Shown here piece by piece: positions 8,629 through 17,979 of a stretch of 64,000 nt of DNA. The position numbers and the translations under genes were made by a program. Origin of the DNA: JAVBPE01 sp031549865 (GTDB taxonomy: Bacteria > Bacillota_I > Bacilli_A > Acholeplasmatales > Anaeroplasmataceae); assembly GCA_031549865.1 (NCBI GenBank), contig JAVBPE010000006.1:9446-73445 (forward strand). The letters run 5' to 3'. The number at the start of each line of letters is the position of its first letter. Position 1 is the stretch's first letter. The notes beneath the pieces are model-generated. The model saw only the letters and a list, made by a program, of their open reading frames with translations, did not search any database and was not told the DNA's origin.

Positions 8629-8937
8629 ATGAGTCAAATTATGTGCTTTTCAAAAAGCGATAATGCCTTGATCTTAGAAAGTGTTGGGGTTAGTGTAATT
8701 ATCGATAATAATGAAGATAATCTAAAGGATAATATAAAAAAATCTTTAAATAATGATGTTAAAATTTTATTAATTGATGAAGATATTCAAGAATTAATAA
8801 TAGATATAAAAGAAAAATACGATGATGTTGCCTTTCCAATTTTTATAAGTTTGCCATTTAAAGATAAACCTACTGGTAAGAGTTTAAATGAAATGAAGAA
8901 GAGTATAGAAAAAGCAATTGGAATTAGTGTTTTTTAG
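8629..8937 (+). CDS. ntpG: V-type ATPase subunit F (NtpG, central stalk)
   Basis: 102-aa small alpha/beta subunit of the central rotor shaft, partner of NtpD. The frame could start at GTG 8617, but ATG 8629 is preferred because GAGG (8619-8622) lies 6 bases upstream, within the overlapping ntpC stop. The fold shows short beta strands (ALILESVGVSVII, VKILLIDEDI, FPIFISLPF) alternating with helices, as in the family. The gap to ntpA is 11 bases. Confidence 0.9.
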   Translation: MSQIMCFSKSDNALILESVGVSVIIDNNEDNLKDNIKKSLNNDVKILLIDEDIQELIIDIKEKYDDVAFPIFISLPFKDKPTGKSLNEMKKSIEKAIGISVF

Positions 8938-8948
8938 AAAGGATAATT

Positions 8949-10727
8949 ATGCAAAATATAAAAAATGAAGAATTTGGTATAGTTACAAAAGTATCAGGAC
9001 CATTAATTGTTGCAAAAAATATGCATAATGTTCACGTGTATGACGTTGTAAGAATTGGAGAAAAAAGACTAATTGGTGAAGTTATAGAACTTCGCGATGG
9101 TTTTGCGAGTATTCAAGTATATGAAGATACTGCTGGTGTAGGTGCTAATGATTTAGTGTATATAACTAGTGAATCTTTATCAGTTGAACTTGCTCCAGGC
9201 TTAATTGAAGGAATATTTGATGGTATTCAACGTCCCTTAGAAAAAATTTACGAAATGTATGGAGACTCTATTCCACTTGGTGTAGATATTCCAAAACTTA
9301 ATCGTGAAAAATTATGGAACTTTAAGCCACTTGTAAAAGTTGGTGATATGGTTAATGCGGGAAATATTATTGGTGAAGTAAAAGAAACTTTAACTGTTAT
9401 GCATAAAATTATGCTTCCACCTAAAATGAATGGTAAAGTAGTATTTATTCATGAAGGTGAAGCTACAATTATTGATACAATATTAAAGATAGAAACAGAA
9501 GATGATGAAATAATTGAAGTATCTATGCTTCAAAAATGGCCTGTTCGTAAAAGAAGACCATATGAAACTAAAATTACACCATATAAACCAATGCTAACTG
9601 GCATACGAACTGTTGATATGTTTTTCCCTGTTGCCATGGGAGGAATAACTGCAATACCAGGACCTTTCGGAAGTGGGAAGACTGTTGTTCAACACCAACT
9701 TGCTAAATATGCGGATGCCGATATTATCGTCTATATTGGTTGTGGTGAACGTGGAAATGAAATGACAGACGTTTTAATGGAGTTCCCAGAGTTAGTTGAC
9801 CCTAAAACAGGAAATTCATTGATGAACCGTACAATATTGATTGCGAACACTTCAAATATGCCGGTTGCAGCTCGTGAAGCTAGTATTTATACCGGTATAA
9901 CGATTGCTGAATATTTCCGTGATATGGGTTATAAAGTGGCTATTATGGCGGACTCTACATCACGCTGGGCTGAGGCTTTACGCGAAATGTCAAGTCGTTT
10001 AGAAGAAATGCCTGGTGAAGAAGGATATCCTGCTTATTTAGCATCACGTTTAGCAGAATTCTACGAAAGAGCTGGATATGTTAAATGCTTAGGTGGCGGT
10101 CGTGAAGGTGCAGTTACGGCAATTGGGGCAATTTCGCCTCCAGGTGGAGATACATCTGAACCTGTAAGCCAAGCAACCCTAAGAATTGTAAAAGTATTCT
10201 GGGGACTAAGTGCATCTTTAGCTTACCGTCGTCACTTCCCTGCAATTGATTGGTTAAAGAGCTATTCTTTATATAATGACACTATTTATGATTATATTGA
10301 TAGTGAAGTAGAAGCTAATTGGTCTGCTACTGCGAAAGAAATGATGTATTTACTTCAAGAAGAAACAGCTTTACAAGAAATTGTAAAATTAGTTGGTGCT
10401 GATTCACTGAACTTTAGTGATAGAACAAAACTGTTAACTGCTCAAATGATTCGTGAAGATTTCTTACATCAAGATGCATTCCATAAAATTGATGCGAACA
10501 CATCACTTCATAAATCTTATTTACTTGCAACTCTTATTTTAGAATTCTATCAAGAAATGAATAAGGCAATAGAGGAAAATAAAAACTTTAAAGAATTAGA
10601 AAATTTAAGTGTCAAAGAAAGAATCGGGCGCTTTAAATATATTGAAGAAAAAGATGTAGATAATGAATTTGAAGAAATTTTGAAACAATTATCAAAAGAA
10701 TTTAAAAATGTGAGAAGTGAGGACTAA
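8949..10727 (+). CDS. ntpA: V-type ATPase catalytic subunit A (NtpA)
   Basis: 592-aa catalytic ATPase subunit, normal length. The Walker A motif GPFGSGKT is at residues 238-245; other hallmarks are CGERGNEMTDVL, the Walker B region VAIMADSTSRWAEALREMSSRLEEMPGEEGYPAYLASRLAEFYERAG (split across ~340-390) and the nonhomologous insert ending in KWPVRKRRPY that distinguishes V-type A from F-type beta. It hydrolyses ATP, or makes it in reverse, in the A3B3 head. It sits 3 bases before ntpB in the ntp operon. Confidence 0.98.
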   Translation: MQNIKNEEFGIVTKVSGPLIVAKNMHNVHVYDVVRIGEKRLIGEVIELRDGFASIQVYEDTAGVGANDLVYITSESLSVELAPGLIEGIFDGIQRPLEKIYEMYGDSIPLGVDIPKLNREKLWNFKPLVKVGDMVNAGNIIGEVKETLTVMHKIMLPPKMNGKVVFIHEGEATIIDTILKIETEDDEIIEVSMLQKWPVRKRRPYETKITPYKPMLTGIRTVDMFFPVAMGGITAIPGPFGSGKTVVQHQLAKYADADIIVYIGCGERGNEMTDVLMEFPELVDPKTGNSLMNRTILIANTSNMPVAAREASIYTGITIAEYFRDMGYKVAIMADSTSRWAEALREMSSRLEEMPGEEGYPAYLASRLAEFYERAGYVKCLGGGREGAVTAIGAISPPGGDTSEPVSQATLRIVKVFWGLSASLAYRRHFPAIDWLKSYSLYNDTIYDYIDSEVEANWSATAKEMMYLLQEETALQEIVKLVGADSLNFSDRTKLLTAQMIREDFLHQDAFHKIDANTSLHKSYLLATLILEFYQEMNKAIEENKNFKELENLSVKERIGRFKYIEEKDVDNEFEEILKQLSKEFKNVRSED

Positions 10728-10730
10728 ACT

Positions 10731-12110
10731 ATGGCAATAAGAGAATATAAAACTGTTACTGAAGTAGTTGGACCTTTAATGCTTGTTGAAAAAACTTCAA
10801 ATGTAAAGTACGATGAATTAGTTAAAGTAAAGCAATCAAATGGTGAAGAACGTTTAGGTAAAGTTTTAGAAGTAAATGCTGATAAAGCTTTGGTTCAATT
10901 ATTTGATAATCCTCAAGGGTTAAAAATATCTGATGCAAAAGTTATCTTTTTAGGACATGGTGTTGAAATAGATTTATCACCAAATATTTTAGGTCGTGTA
11001 TTTGATGGAATGGGACGTCCAATTGACGATAAAGGTAAAGTTATCGCTAATAAAAAAGTAGATATTAATGGAGTTCCTTTAAATCCGGTTGCTCGTGATT
11101 ATCCATCTGAATTTATTCAAACAGGTATCTCTTCTATCGATGGATTAAATACTTTAGTGCGTGGTCAAAAATTACCGATTTTCTCAGGTTCAGGGATGCC
11201 ACATAATAAGCTTGCTGCTCAGATAGCTCGCCAAGCTAAAGTATTAGGAACTAATGATAGTTTTGCGGTAGTATTTGCGGCAGTAGGTATTACATTTGAA
11301 GAATCTAATTTCTTTATTGAAGAATTTAAAAAATCTGGGTCTATTGAAAGAACTGTCATGTTTGTTAATTTAGCTAACGATCCTGCTGTAGAAAGAATTG
11401 CAACGCCTCGTATGGCGATTACAACAGCTGAATATTTAGCTTATGAACTTGGAATGCATGTCTTGGTTATTATTACTGATTTAACTAACTATTGTGAAGC
11501 CTTACGTGAAATAAGTGCAGCCCGTAAAGAAGTTCCCGGACGTCGTGGATATCCAGGGTATATGTATACAGACTTAGCCTCTTTATATGAAAGAGCAGGT
11601 CGTATTAAAGGGAAAAAGGGCTCTATTACCCAACTTCCAATACTTACAATGCCTGAAGATGATAAAACGCATCCTATCCCTGACTTAACTGGTTATATTA
11701 CAGAAGGTCAAATTATTTTAGGACGCGCACTTCATTTAAAGAATTTAACTCCACCTATTGATGTTTTGCCGTCATTATCTCGTCTTAAAGATAAAGGTAT
11801 AGGAGCTGGTAAAACAAGAGAAGACCATGCCCCTGTTGCGAACCAATTATTCGCCTCATATGCGAGGGGGAAAGAAGCAAAGGAATTAGCTCAAGTATTA
11901 GGGGAAAGTGCTTTATCCGATACTGATAAGCTATATTTAGAATTTGCTACTCGTTTTGAAAAAGAATATGTAAGTCAAGGCAATACTAATAGAAGTATAG
12001 ATGAAACAATTGATTTAGGATGGGAATTATTAAGAATTCTTCCAACTTCAGAATTAAAGAGAATAAATGTTAAATTTATTGATAAATATTATTATAACGG
12101 AGCGAAGTAA
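10731..12110 (+). CDS. ntpB: V-type ATPase subunit B (NtpB, non-catalytic)
   Basis: 459-aa non-catalytic nucleotide-site subunit. It has the beta-barrel N-domain and then PIFSGSGMPHNKLAAQIARQ, where the P-loop is replaced as in all V-type B subunits. The segments ITDLTNYCEALREISAARKEVPGRRGYPGYMYTDLASLYERAG (about residues 250-290) and GSITQLPILTMPEDD are diagnostic. It alternates with NtpA in the head. Spacing to neighbours is 3 and 2 bases. Confidence 0.98.
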   Translation: MAIREYKTVTEVVGPLMLVEKTSNVKYDELVKVKQSNGEERLGKVLEVNADKALVQLFDNPQGLKISDAKVIFLGHGVEIDLSPNILGRVFDGMGRPIDDKGKVIANKKVDINGVPLNPVARDYPSEFIQTGISSIDGLNTLVRGQKLPIFSGSGMPHNKLAAQIARQAKVLGTNDSFAVVFAAVGITFEESNFFIEEFKKSGSIERTVMFVNLANDPAVERIATPRMAITTAEYLAYELGMHVLVIITDLTNYCEALREISAARKEVPGRRGYPGYMYTDLASLYERAGRIKGKKGSITQLPILTMPEDDKTHPIPDLTGYITEGQIILGRALHLKNLTPPIDVLPSLSRLKDKGIGAGKTREDHAPVANQLFASYARGKEAKELAQVLGESALSDTDKLYLEFATRFEKEYVSQGNTNRSIDETIDLGWELLRILPTSELKRINVKFIDKYYYNGAK

Positions 12111-12112
12111 TT

Positions 12113-12745
12113 ATGGCAGATACAATTGTAAATGCCACAAGAATGGAGTTAACAAGGCTTAAAAACCAGTTAGCGTCATCTCAAAGAGGTCATAAATTAT
12201 TAAAAGATAAACAAGATGAAATGATTAGACAATTTTTAATAATCACTGAGGATTATAAAGAATTAAGAACAACTGTTGAGAATAATTTTGTAAATTCTTT
12301 AAATGTTTATGAAAAATCACTTGCAACTCATTCTAAAGTTGAAGTATATGAAAAAATGATGATTCCATCTAATGAAATAAAATTATCTTTTTCTAAAAAA
12401 AATATTATGGGTGTTAATACTCCAAAATTAAGTATTGAAACTAGTACACCTAAATTAAATTTTAGTTTAATTGATAGTGATCCTAATTTGGATGAATCAA
12501 TTCTTTTACTAGGTAAATTAATGCCTGACTTATTAAATTTAGCGCAGACTGACAAAACATTACGTCAACTTGCCAAAGAAATCGAAAAAGTAAGAAGACG
12601 TGTTAATGCACTTGAATATTTTATGATTCCAGAACTTTTAGCTCAAATTAAAGAAATAAATGCAAAACTTGCGGATGCAGAACGTTCTAATATTATAAGA
12701 ACAATGAAGAGTAAGGAAATAGTTTTAAAGAAAATTAAAAAGTAA
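12113..12745 (+). CDS. ntpD: V-type ATPase subunit D (NtpD, central shaft)
   Basis: 210-aa long helical hairpin that forms the rotating shaft. The N-terminus (ATRMELTRLKNQLASSQRGHKLLKDKQDEM) and C-terminus (RRVNALEYFMIPELLAQIKEI) match the two conserved ends of the family. It is the last gene of the operon; a strong terminator follows directly. No ntpH or ntpJ homologue follows, unlike E. hirae. Confidence 0.96.
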   Translation: MADTIVNATRMELTRLKNQLASSQRGHKLLKDKQDEMIRQFLIITEDYKELRTTVENNFVNSLNVYEKSLATHSKVEVYEKMMIPSNEIKLSFSKKNIMGVNTPKLSIETSTPKLNFSLIDSDPNLDESILLLGKLMPDLLNLAQTDKTLRQLAKEIEKVRRRVNALEYFMIPELLAQIKEINAKLADAERSNIIRTMKSKEIVLKKIKK

Positions 12746-12746
12746 T

Positions 12747-12786
12747 AAAAACCAACTGAAACGTATAATGCTTTCAGTTGGTTTTT
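12747..12786 (+). terminator. Terminator of V-ATPase operon
   Basis: 15-bp perfect stem from 12747-12761 to 12772-12786 with core ACCAACTGAAA / TTTCAGTTGGT, a 10-base loop and T-rich 3' arm. It overlaps the ntpD stop by a few bases. Confidence 0.92.
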
Positions 12787-12851
12787 ATTATAAAATCTTT
12801 TATATTTAGTATTAATAGAAACTGATTTTTTAAATCATTTAAAATTATATA

Positions 12852-12880
12852 TTGCATTTTAGCAGCATAAAATATATAAT
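12852..12880 (+). promoter_or_regulatory. Promoter of the potRABCD operon
   Basis: -35 TTGCAT at 12852-12857, 17-bp spacer, -10 TATAAT at 12875-12880. Confidence 0.75.
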
Positions 12881-12893
12881 ATATTTATCGCAA

Positions 12894-12920
12894 TAAAAGT
12901 TTAGAGATTCTAAACTTTTA
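12894..12920 (+). promoter_or_regulatory. Operator palindrome, probably bound by the XRE-cupin regulator
   Basis: A perfect 12-bp inverted repeat (TAAAAGTTTAGA / TCTAAACTTTTA) around a 3-base centre lies 14 bp after the -10 and 29 bp before the start of the regulator. No T-run follows, so it is not a terminator. Position and symmetry fit a repressor site for the protein encoded directly downstream. Confidence 0.65.
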
Positions 12921-12948
12921 GTTTATTTTAACGAAACAAGGTGATGAG

Positions 12949-13482
12949 ATGGAGCTTGGAGATAAAATTAAATATAAGCGCACGTTACTTCAGTTAACAC
13001 AAGAAGAATTAGCAAACAGATGTGAACTTACAAAGGGATATATATCCCAATTAGAAAATAATAAAACATCGCCTTCAATAGAAACACTTACGCATATCTT
13101 AGAAGTATTAGGGACCAGTTTAAGTGATTTTTTTCATGAAGAGGTTCATCCACAAATTGTGTTTGGCATTGAAGAGCAATATGATAAGGAATTTAATGAT
13201 TATCTTCAAACTTGGTTAGTTCCAACAAGTCAAATGCTTACAATGGAACCAGTGCTTGTAACTATTAATGTTGGTGGTAAGACTGTCAAGGATATGCCAC
13301 ATAATGGGGAAGAGTTTGGATATGTAATAAAAGGTATGATTGAAGTTTGTTATGGAAATGATAAGCATATATGTAATGAAGGCGAAGCATTTTATATAAC
13401 GACTAATAAAATTCATTATATAAATAATATTGGAAGTATTGAGGCAAAAGTTGTTTGGGTTTCAACACCTCCAAATTTTTAA
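12949..13482 (+). CDS. potR: XRE-family regulator with C-terminal cupin domain (polyamine operon repressor, PuuR-like)
   Basis: 177 aa. Residues 5-62 form an XRE helix-turn-helix (KIKYKRTLLQLTQEELANRC, then TKGYISQLENNKTSPSIETL); residues ~100-175 form a double-stranded beta-helix cupin (HNGEEFGYVIKGMIEV and GEAFYITTNKIHYINN). XRE-cupin proteins of this size commonly sit first in potABCD operons and respond to polyamines, as here: potA starts 11 bases downstream. Start ATG 12949 with AAGGTGATG upstream. The symbol is by analogy; the ligand is inferred from context. Confidence 0.85.
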   Translation: MELGDKIKYKRTLLQLTQEELANRCELTKGYISQLENNKTSPSIETLTHILEVLGTSLSDFFHEEVHPQIVFGIEEQYDKEFNDYLQTWLVPTSQMLTMEPVLVTINVGGKTVKDMPHNGEEFGYVIKGMIEVCYGNDKHICNEGEAFYITTNKIHYINNIGSIEAKVVWVSTPPNF

Positions 13483-13493
13483 GGAGAGTATAT

Positions 13494-15029
13494 ATGGCAA
13501 AGAAACTAATTGAATTAAAAGGAATATCGAAAAGTTATGGTAATGAAAAAGTTATTAATAATATGGATTTACATATAAATGAAAATGAATTCTTAACATT
13601 ACTTGGGCCATCAGGTTGCGGTAAAACTACTACTTTAAGAATGATTGGGGGATTTGAAGATATCGATTCTGGCGAATTAATATTTGATGGTGTCTGTATA
13701 AATAACGTCCCTGCACACGAAAGACCAATAAATACTGTCTTTCAAAGATACGCATTATTTCCACATTTAAATGTTTTTGATAACGTCGCATTTGGACTTA
13801 GAAATTTTAGTAGAATACTTGCAGAATTAAAAAATGAAATATCTCGTCCATATGAAGCTAAAAGAGAAGAATTGCAACAAAAATTGTCAAACAAATCGAC
13901 TTCTAAAGAAGATAAAAAAGAAATAAGATATGAACTTAAAGTGTTAAAAAAAGAAATTGATTTTAAAACCAATGAAGCCAAAGCAGATCTTATTGAAAAA
14001 CGTTTAACTGAAATAGAAGAAAAATATGAAAAAATAATTAGCGATTTAGATGCTAAAATCGATATTGAATGGGAAAAAGATGATGAAGTAAAAGCTGCAA
14101 AACTTCGTATTAGGGAAATTAATGAGTTTATTGCTTTAGATATTGAAGCTGGTTCATCTAAAGCAAAAGCATCTAAAAAATATGAAACCGAACTTAAAAA
14201 ATTAGAAAAAATTGCGGTTTGGGATGAACTTGTAACTTTAGAGCATAAAAGGAAAGATGAAATTAAAAATAAGGCCTTAGAAATAAAAAGTGCTAAAAGT
14301 TTAATGCTAAACAAAAAACAAATAAAAGAAGAAGTTTTAAAAGTATTAAAATTAGTAAAACTAGAAGGTTATGAAAATAGAAAGATATCTACTTTATCAG
14401 GTGGTCAACAACAACGTGTTGCGATAGCGCGTGCTGTTGTAAACAAACCAAAAGTATTGTTACTTGACGAACCACTTGCCGCTCTTGATTTAAAACTTCG
14501 CCAAAACATGCAATATGAACTTAAGGAAATGCAAAAGTCTTTGGGGATAACTTTCATTTTCGTGACGCACGATCAAGAAGAAGCATTAACAATGTCAGAT
14601 GTTATTGTTGTTATGGATAAGGGTGTTATTCAGCAAATCGGAACCCCAGAAGATATTTATAATGAACCAAAAAATAGATTTGTTGCTAATTTTATTGGAG
14701 AATCTAATATAGTTTCGGGGACTTATTTAGGCAATAAAAAGGTAGAGTTTATGAATCAAACATTTGAATGTGTTGATGAAAACTTTACAATTGGGGAAAA
14801 ATGTGATGTTGTAATACGTCCAGAAGATTTTGATATTGTCGCTTTAAGTGAAGCAAAGCTTATTGGTTTAGTAGAGACAGTGATTTTTAAAGGAATTCAT
14901 TTCGAAATTACTGTTTTAATAGGAGATACTAAATTTATTATCAGAAAATATGAGCTATTCCATAAAGGTGATCAAATTGGTTTAAGTGTTGATCCATATG
15001 AAATTCACTTGATGAAAGTTTATGAATAG
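13494..15029 (+). CDS. potA: Polyamine ABC transporter ATP-binding protein PotA with a large coiled-coil insertion
   Basis: 511 aa against a usual ~350-380. Start ATG 13494 has AAGGAG 7 bases upstream; the longer open frame overlaps potR. Domains: Walker A GPSGCGKT at 38-45, Q-loop VFQRYALFPHL at 82-92, then an extra ~165-residue block (about 108-275) of Lys/Glu-rich coiled coil, followed by signature LSGGQQQR at 301-308, Walker B VLLLDEP at 321-327, switch His in VTHD, and a C-terminal TOBE-type domain. All catalytic motifs are intact. The insertion lies in the helical subdomain, where mollicute PotA proteins are also enlarged. Energises uptake via the two permeases downstream. Confidence 0.95.
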   Translation: MAKKLIELKGISKSYGNEKVINNMDLHINENEFLTLLGPSGCGKTTTLRMIGGFEDIDSGELIFDGVCINNVPAHERPINTVFQRYALFPHLNVFDNVAFGLRNFSRILAELKNEISRPYEAKREELQQKLSNKSTSKEDKKEIRYELKVLKKEIDFKTNEAKADLIEKRLTEIEEKYEKIISDLDAKIDIEWEKDDEVKAAKLRIREINEFIALDIEAGSSKAKASKKYETELKKLEKIAVWDELVTLEHKRKDEIKNKALEIKSAKSLMLNKKQIKEEVLKVLKLVKLEGYENRKISTLSGGQQQRVAIARAVVNKPKVLLLDEPLAALDLKLRQNMQYELKEMQKSLGITFIFVTHDQEEALTMSDVIVVMDKGVIQQIGTPEDIYNEPKNRFVANFIGESNIVSGTYLGNKKVEFMNQTFECVDENFTIGEKCDVVIRPEDFDIVALSEAKLIGLVETVIFKGIHFEITVLIGDTKFIIRKYELFHKGDQIGLSVDPYEIHLMKVYE

Positions 15030-15867
15030 ATTTAAAAAGCTAAGTTTACCATATTTTATATGGATGATTGTCTTTACTATTATCCCACTCCTAATGATGA
15101 TAGTATTTGCTTTTTCAAATATTGAAAAATTCACAATAACAAATTTTTCGTTCAAAGAATATAGTATAAGTTTTGATCATTTTGGGGCATTATTCTCCCA
15201 ATCCTTTGCATCTTCATTTTATCGTTCTATGAAGTATGCATTTATTGCTACAATTGGTTGCATTATCGTTGGATATCCAATTGCCTATATCATCTCAAAA
15301 TCTAAATTTAAGAATAAGTTTTTAATATTATTAATCTTTATTTTGCCTATGTGGACAAATACATTACTTAGAATTCAAACAATAAACAATTTGCTTAAAG
15401 AAAATAGTTTTTTTAGCAATGTTTTTGGTTTTTCAATCGATCTAAGTGAAATGAAAGATTTAAAATTAATAATTGTAATGATTCTAGTATATCTTCCATT
15501 TATGATTTTTCCAATTTTTACAGTTTTAGAAAAAATTGATAAATCTCTTTTAGAAGCAAGTCAGGATTTGGGTGCTTCACCTGTTAAGTCATTTTTTAAA
15601 GTAACTTTGCCAATATCTTTAAAAGGTGTCGCTTCAGGAATAATGATGGTATTTTTACCGGCTGCCATGAGCTATACGATTCCATACATTGTTACTGATG
15701 GTGATTCAGAATATTCTATGATTGGTCAATTAATTGAAAAAAAGTTTATGTCTAGTTCACTCCAATACAATGTTGGTTCACTGATGAGTTTGTTAATTAT
15801 TGTATTCGTTCTTGGAAGTCTATATTTAATAAGTAAAGTAGATGAAGAGGGGGAAACATTATTATGA
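15022..15867 (+). CDS. potB: Polyamine ABC transporter permease PotB
   Basis: 281 aa, complete, with six predicted membrane helices. The EAA loop is LLEASQDLGASPVKSFFKVTLP near residue 180. It overlaps potA by 8 bases and potC by 4. It is paralogous to the truncated permease at the left edge of the window. Together with PotC it forms the channel for spermidine or putrescine import. Confidence 0.94.
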   Translation: MNRFKKLSLPYFIWMIVFTIIPLLMMIVFAFSNIEKFTITNFSFKEYSISFDHFGALFSQSFASSFYRSMKYAFIATIGCIIVGYPIAYIISKSKFKNKFLILLIFILPMWTNTLLRIQTINNLLKENSFFSNVFGFSIDLSEMKDLKLIIVMILVYLPFMIFPIFTVLEKIDKSLLEASQDLGASPVKSFFKVTLPISLKGVASGIMMVFLPAAMSYTIPYIVTDGDSEYSMIGQLIEKKFMSSSLQYNVGSLMSLLIIVFVLGSLYLISKVDEEGETLL

Positions 15868-16727
15868 TGGAAAATAATCAAATTATAATAGAAAGTTCAA
15901 AAGCCAAAAAAATTAAAAGTAGAATAATAAAAATAATATGCATTTTGTTTATGGCAACAATATTATTGCTTACTTATTTACCACTTATAGTAATATTTTT
16001 AGTATCATTTTCTTCTGATACATCAGGTCTTGATATGATTAATTTTACATTTAAATGGTACCAAAAAATATTTGAAGGTGGAGAGATAACTGATTCAATT
16101 ATTTATACCTTACAAATTACTATCGCTTCAACAATTATTGCAACTATTTTTGGTACAATAAGTGCAATAGGTATAAATGCTATGTCTAAAAAAACAAGAA
16201 AGAAAATGATTGTTTTAAATAATGTTCCAATTCTAAATGCGGACATAGTAACAGCTGTATTTTTACTTATAATATTTCAAATTATATCAATAACTATTTC
16301 AAGTACAATTTTTGGTTTTACAACTACTCTAATAGCGCATGTATTGTTTTCAGCGCCTTATGTAGTATTAAGTGTTTTGCCTAAATTAAATGAAATAGAT
16401 GATAATTTATATGATGCAGCAATTGATTTAGGCTGTAGTCCTAAATCTGCATTATGGAAAATCGTAATTCCATCAATTAAAAGTGGAATTTTTAGTGGTG
16501 CAATGTTGGCATTTACAATGAGTATTGATGATTTTATAATTACACATTTTGTTACTGGAGATAAAAATAATTTCTCTACATGGCTATTTAGCAGTCTAAA
16601 AGTATTAAAAACTGGAAGTTGGAACAAGGCATGTGCATATAATTCATTAATCACAATTATTACATTAGTAAGTGTTTTAACATATCAAATAATTAAAACT
16701 AGAAAGAAAAAGGAGAGAAATTTATGA
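15864..16727 (+). CDS. potC: Polyamine ABC transporter permease PotC
   Basis: 287 aa, six membrane helices, EAA loop YDAAIDLGCSPKSALWKIVIP near residue 180. The N-terminal cytoplasmic tail is Lys-rich, and TFKWYQKIFEGG after the first helix is typical of PotC. Start at ATG ATG 15864 with a G-rich Shine-Dalgarno (GGGGG) 7-12 bases upstream. Overlaps potB and potD by 4 bases each. Confidence 0.94.
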   Translation: MMENNQIIIESSKAKKIKSRIIKIICILFMATILLLTYLPLIVIFLVSFSSDTSGLDMINFTFKWYQKIFEGGEITDSIIYTLQITIASTIIATIFGTISAIGINAMSKKTRKKMIVLNNVPILNADIVTAVFLLIIFQIISITISSTIFGFTTTLIAHVLFSAPYVVLSVLPKLNEIDDNLYDAAIDLGCSPKSALWKIVIPSIKSGIFSGAMLAFTMSIDDFIITHFVTGDKNNFSTWLFSSLKVLKTGSWNKACAYNSLITIITLVSVLTYQIIKTRKKKERNL

Positions 16728-17824
16728 AAAAAGTTTTAAGTTTATTATTAGTAACTGTTTTATTATTATGTGCGAGTTGTTCAGGAAAACCAACATTATA
16801 TATCCTTAACTGGGTTGACTATATAAATGAGGATTTACTAACTGAATTTCAAGACGAATTTAACTGTACAATTAAATATATCCCAACTACATCAAATGAA
16901 ATAATGTATTCTGATATATTAAATGGTCGTACGCCATTTGATATAGTTGTTCCATCAGATTATATGATTGAAAAGTTAATGAAGGAAGAATTATTGCAAG
17001 AAATTGATTATACTAGATTAGATAATTATAGTGAAGATATGTTTGTTGAAGAATTAACTGAACTAATGAATGCTGATTCTACAAAAAGTTATAAAAATTA
17101 TTATGTTCCATATTTTTGGGGTTCATTAGGACTTATGTATTCAACTAAAAAAGATGGAGTTGAAGAAGCAGTTTTAGAAAACGGATTTAGTGTTCTATTT
17201 GAACAAGATTTATTGCCAGCTAATTCCAAAGTTGGAATGTATGACGTATCAAGAGATGCATTTGCGGCTGCTCAATTATATAAAGGATATAGCTTGAATA
17301 CGACAGATGAAAATGAATTAAAAGAATGTCGTGATTTGCTAAAAAATACACATTTTTCTAAATGGGATACTGATGGGTTAAAAACTGATGTTGCAGCTGG
17401 AAATACTGATGTTGCTTTAGTTTATAGTGGAGATTTCTTTGATTGCTATTATGCAGATATGGAACTTAATAAAGATATAACATATGGTTTATACTGCCCA
17501 ACAGATCGTAATAATGTATTCTTTGATGCTTTAGTTATTCCAACTACTTCAAAACAAACAGATTTAGCATATGAATTTATTAATTTTATGCTTAGTTATG
17601 AAGCAGCATATTCTAATGCTGAATTTGTTGGATATGCTCCAACTTTAAAATCAGTTTATGAATTCATTTTGGATGATGAAGATTGGGCGGATATTGTTGC
17701 AATTGATGCATATCATCCTGCAAAAATTGTAAATGAAGCAGGTTTAAACGCAGAAGTTTATGCTGATTTAGGTGCTACGTATTATAATAAAATTGAAAAT
17801 TATTTTGTTGAAGTAAGAAATTAA
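16724..17824 (+). CDS. potD: Polyamine-binding lipoprotein PotD
   Basis: 366 aa. Type II signal peptide with the modified cysteine at residue 19 (LLLCASC; the -3 position is Cys rather than the usual Leu). The mature protein starts TLYILNWVDYINEDLL, the PotD hallmark, and has PYFWGSLGLMYS and VVPSDYMIEKL in common with the first PotD. The two PotDs are similar but clearly diverged, so they may prefer different polyamines. Last gene of the operon; terminator at 17870. Confidence 0.93.
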   Translation: MKKVLSLLLVTVLLLCASCSGKPTLYILNWVDYINEDLLTEFQDEFNCTIKYIPTTSNEIMYSDILNGRTPFDIVVPSDYMIEKLMKEELLQEIDYTRLDNYSEDMFVEELTELMNADSTKSYKNYYVPYFWGSLGLMYSTKKDGVEEAVLENGFSVLFEQDLLPANSKVGMYDVSRDAFAAAQLYKGYSLNTTDENELKECRDLLKNTHFSKWDTDGLKTDVAAGNTDVALVYSGDFFDCYYADMELNKDITYGLYCPTDRNNVFFDALVIPTTSKQTDLAYEFINFMLSYEAAYSNAEFVGYAPTLKSVYEFILDDEDWADIVAIDAYHPAKIVNEAGLNAEVYADLGATYYNKIENYFVEVRN

Positions 17825-17869
17825 TATTAAATTTCATGTTTAATAAAAGATAATAGTGTTGATTATTCT

Positions 17870-17907
17870 AAAAAGAGCTAAATTTTATTTAAAATTTAGC
17901 TCTTTTT
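17870..17907 (+). terminator. Terminator of second pot operon
   Basis: 16-bp perfect stem (17872-17887 / 17890-17905) with core GAGCTAAATTTTA / TAAAATTTAGCTC, a 2-base loop and T-run. The A-tract on the 5' side makes it potentially bidirectional. Confidence 0.9.
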
Positions 17908-17979
17908 CTTTTGGAAGATAATTTTAATGATTTTATATCAAAAAAATGCTAAAATATATTAAATGAAAGGAAGTATATT

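Noticed and set aside
13742..14314. 190-codon - strand frame within potA
   Set aside because: It is the Ser-rich shadow of the Lys/Glu-rich coiled-coil insertion; no start signal.
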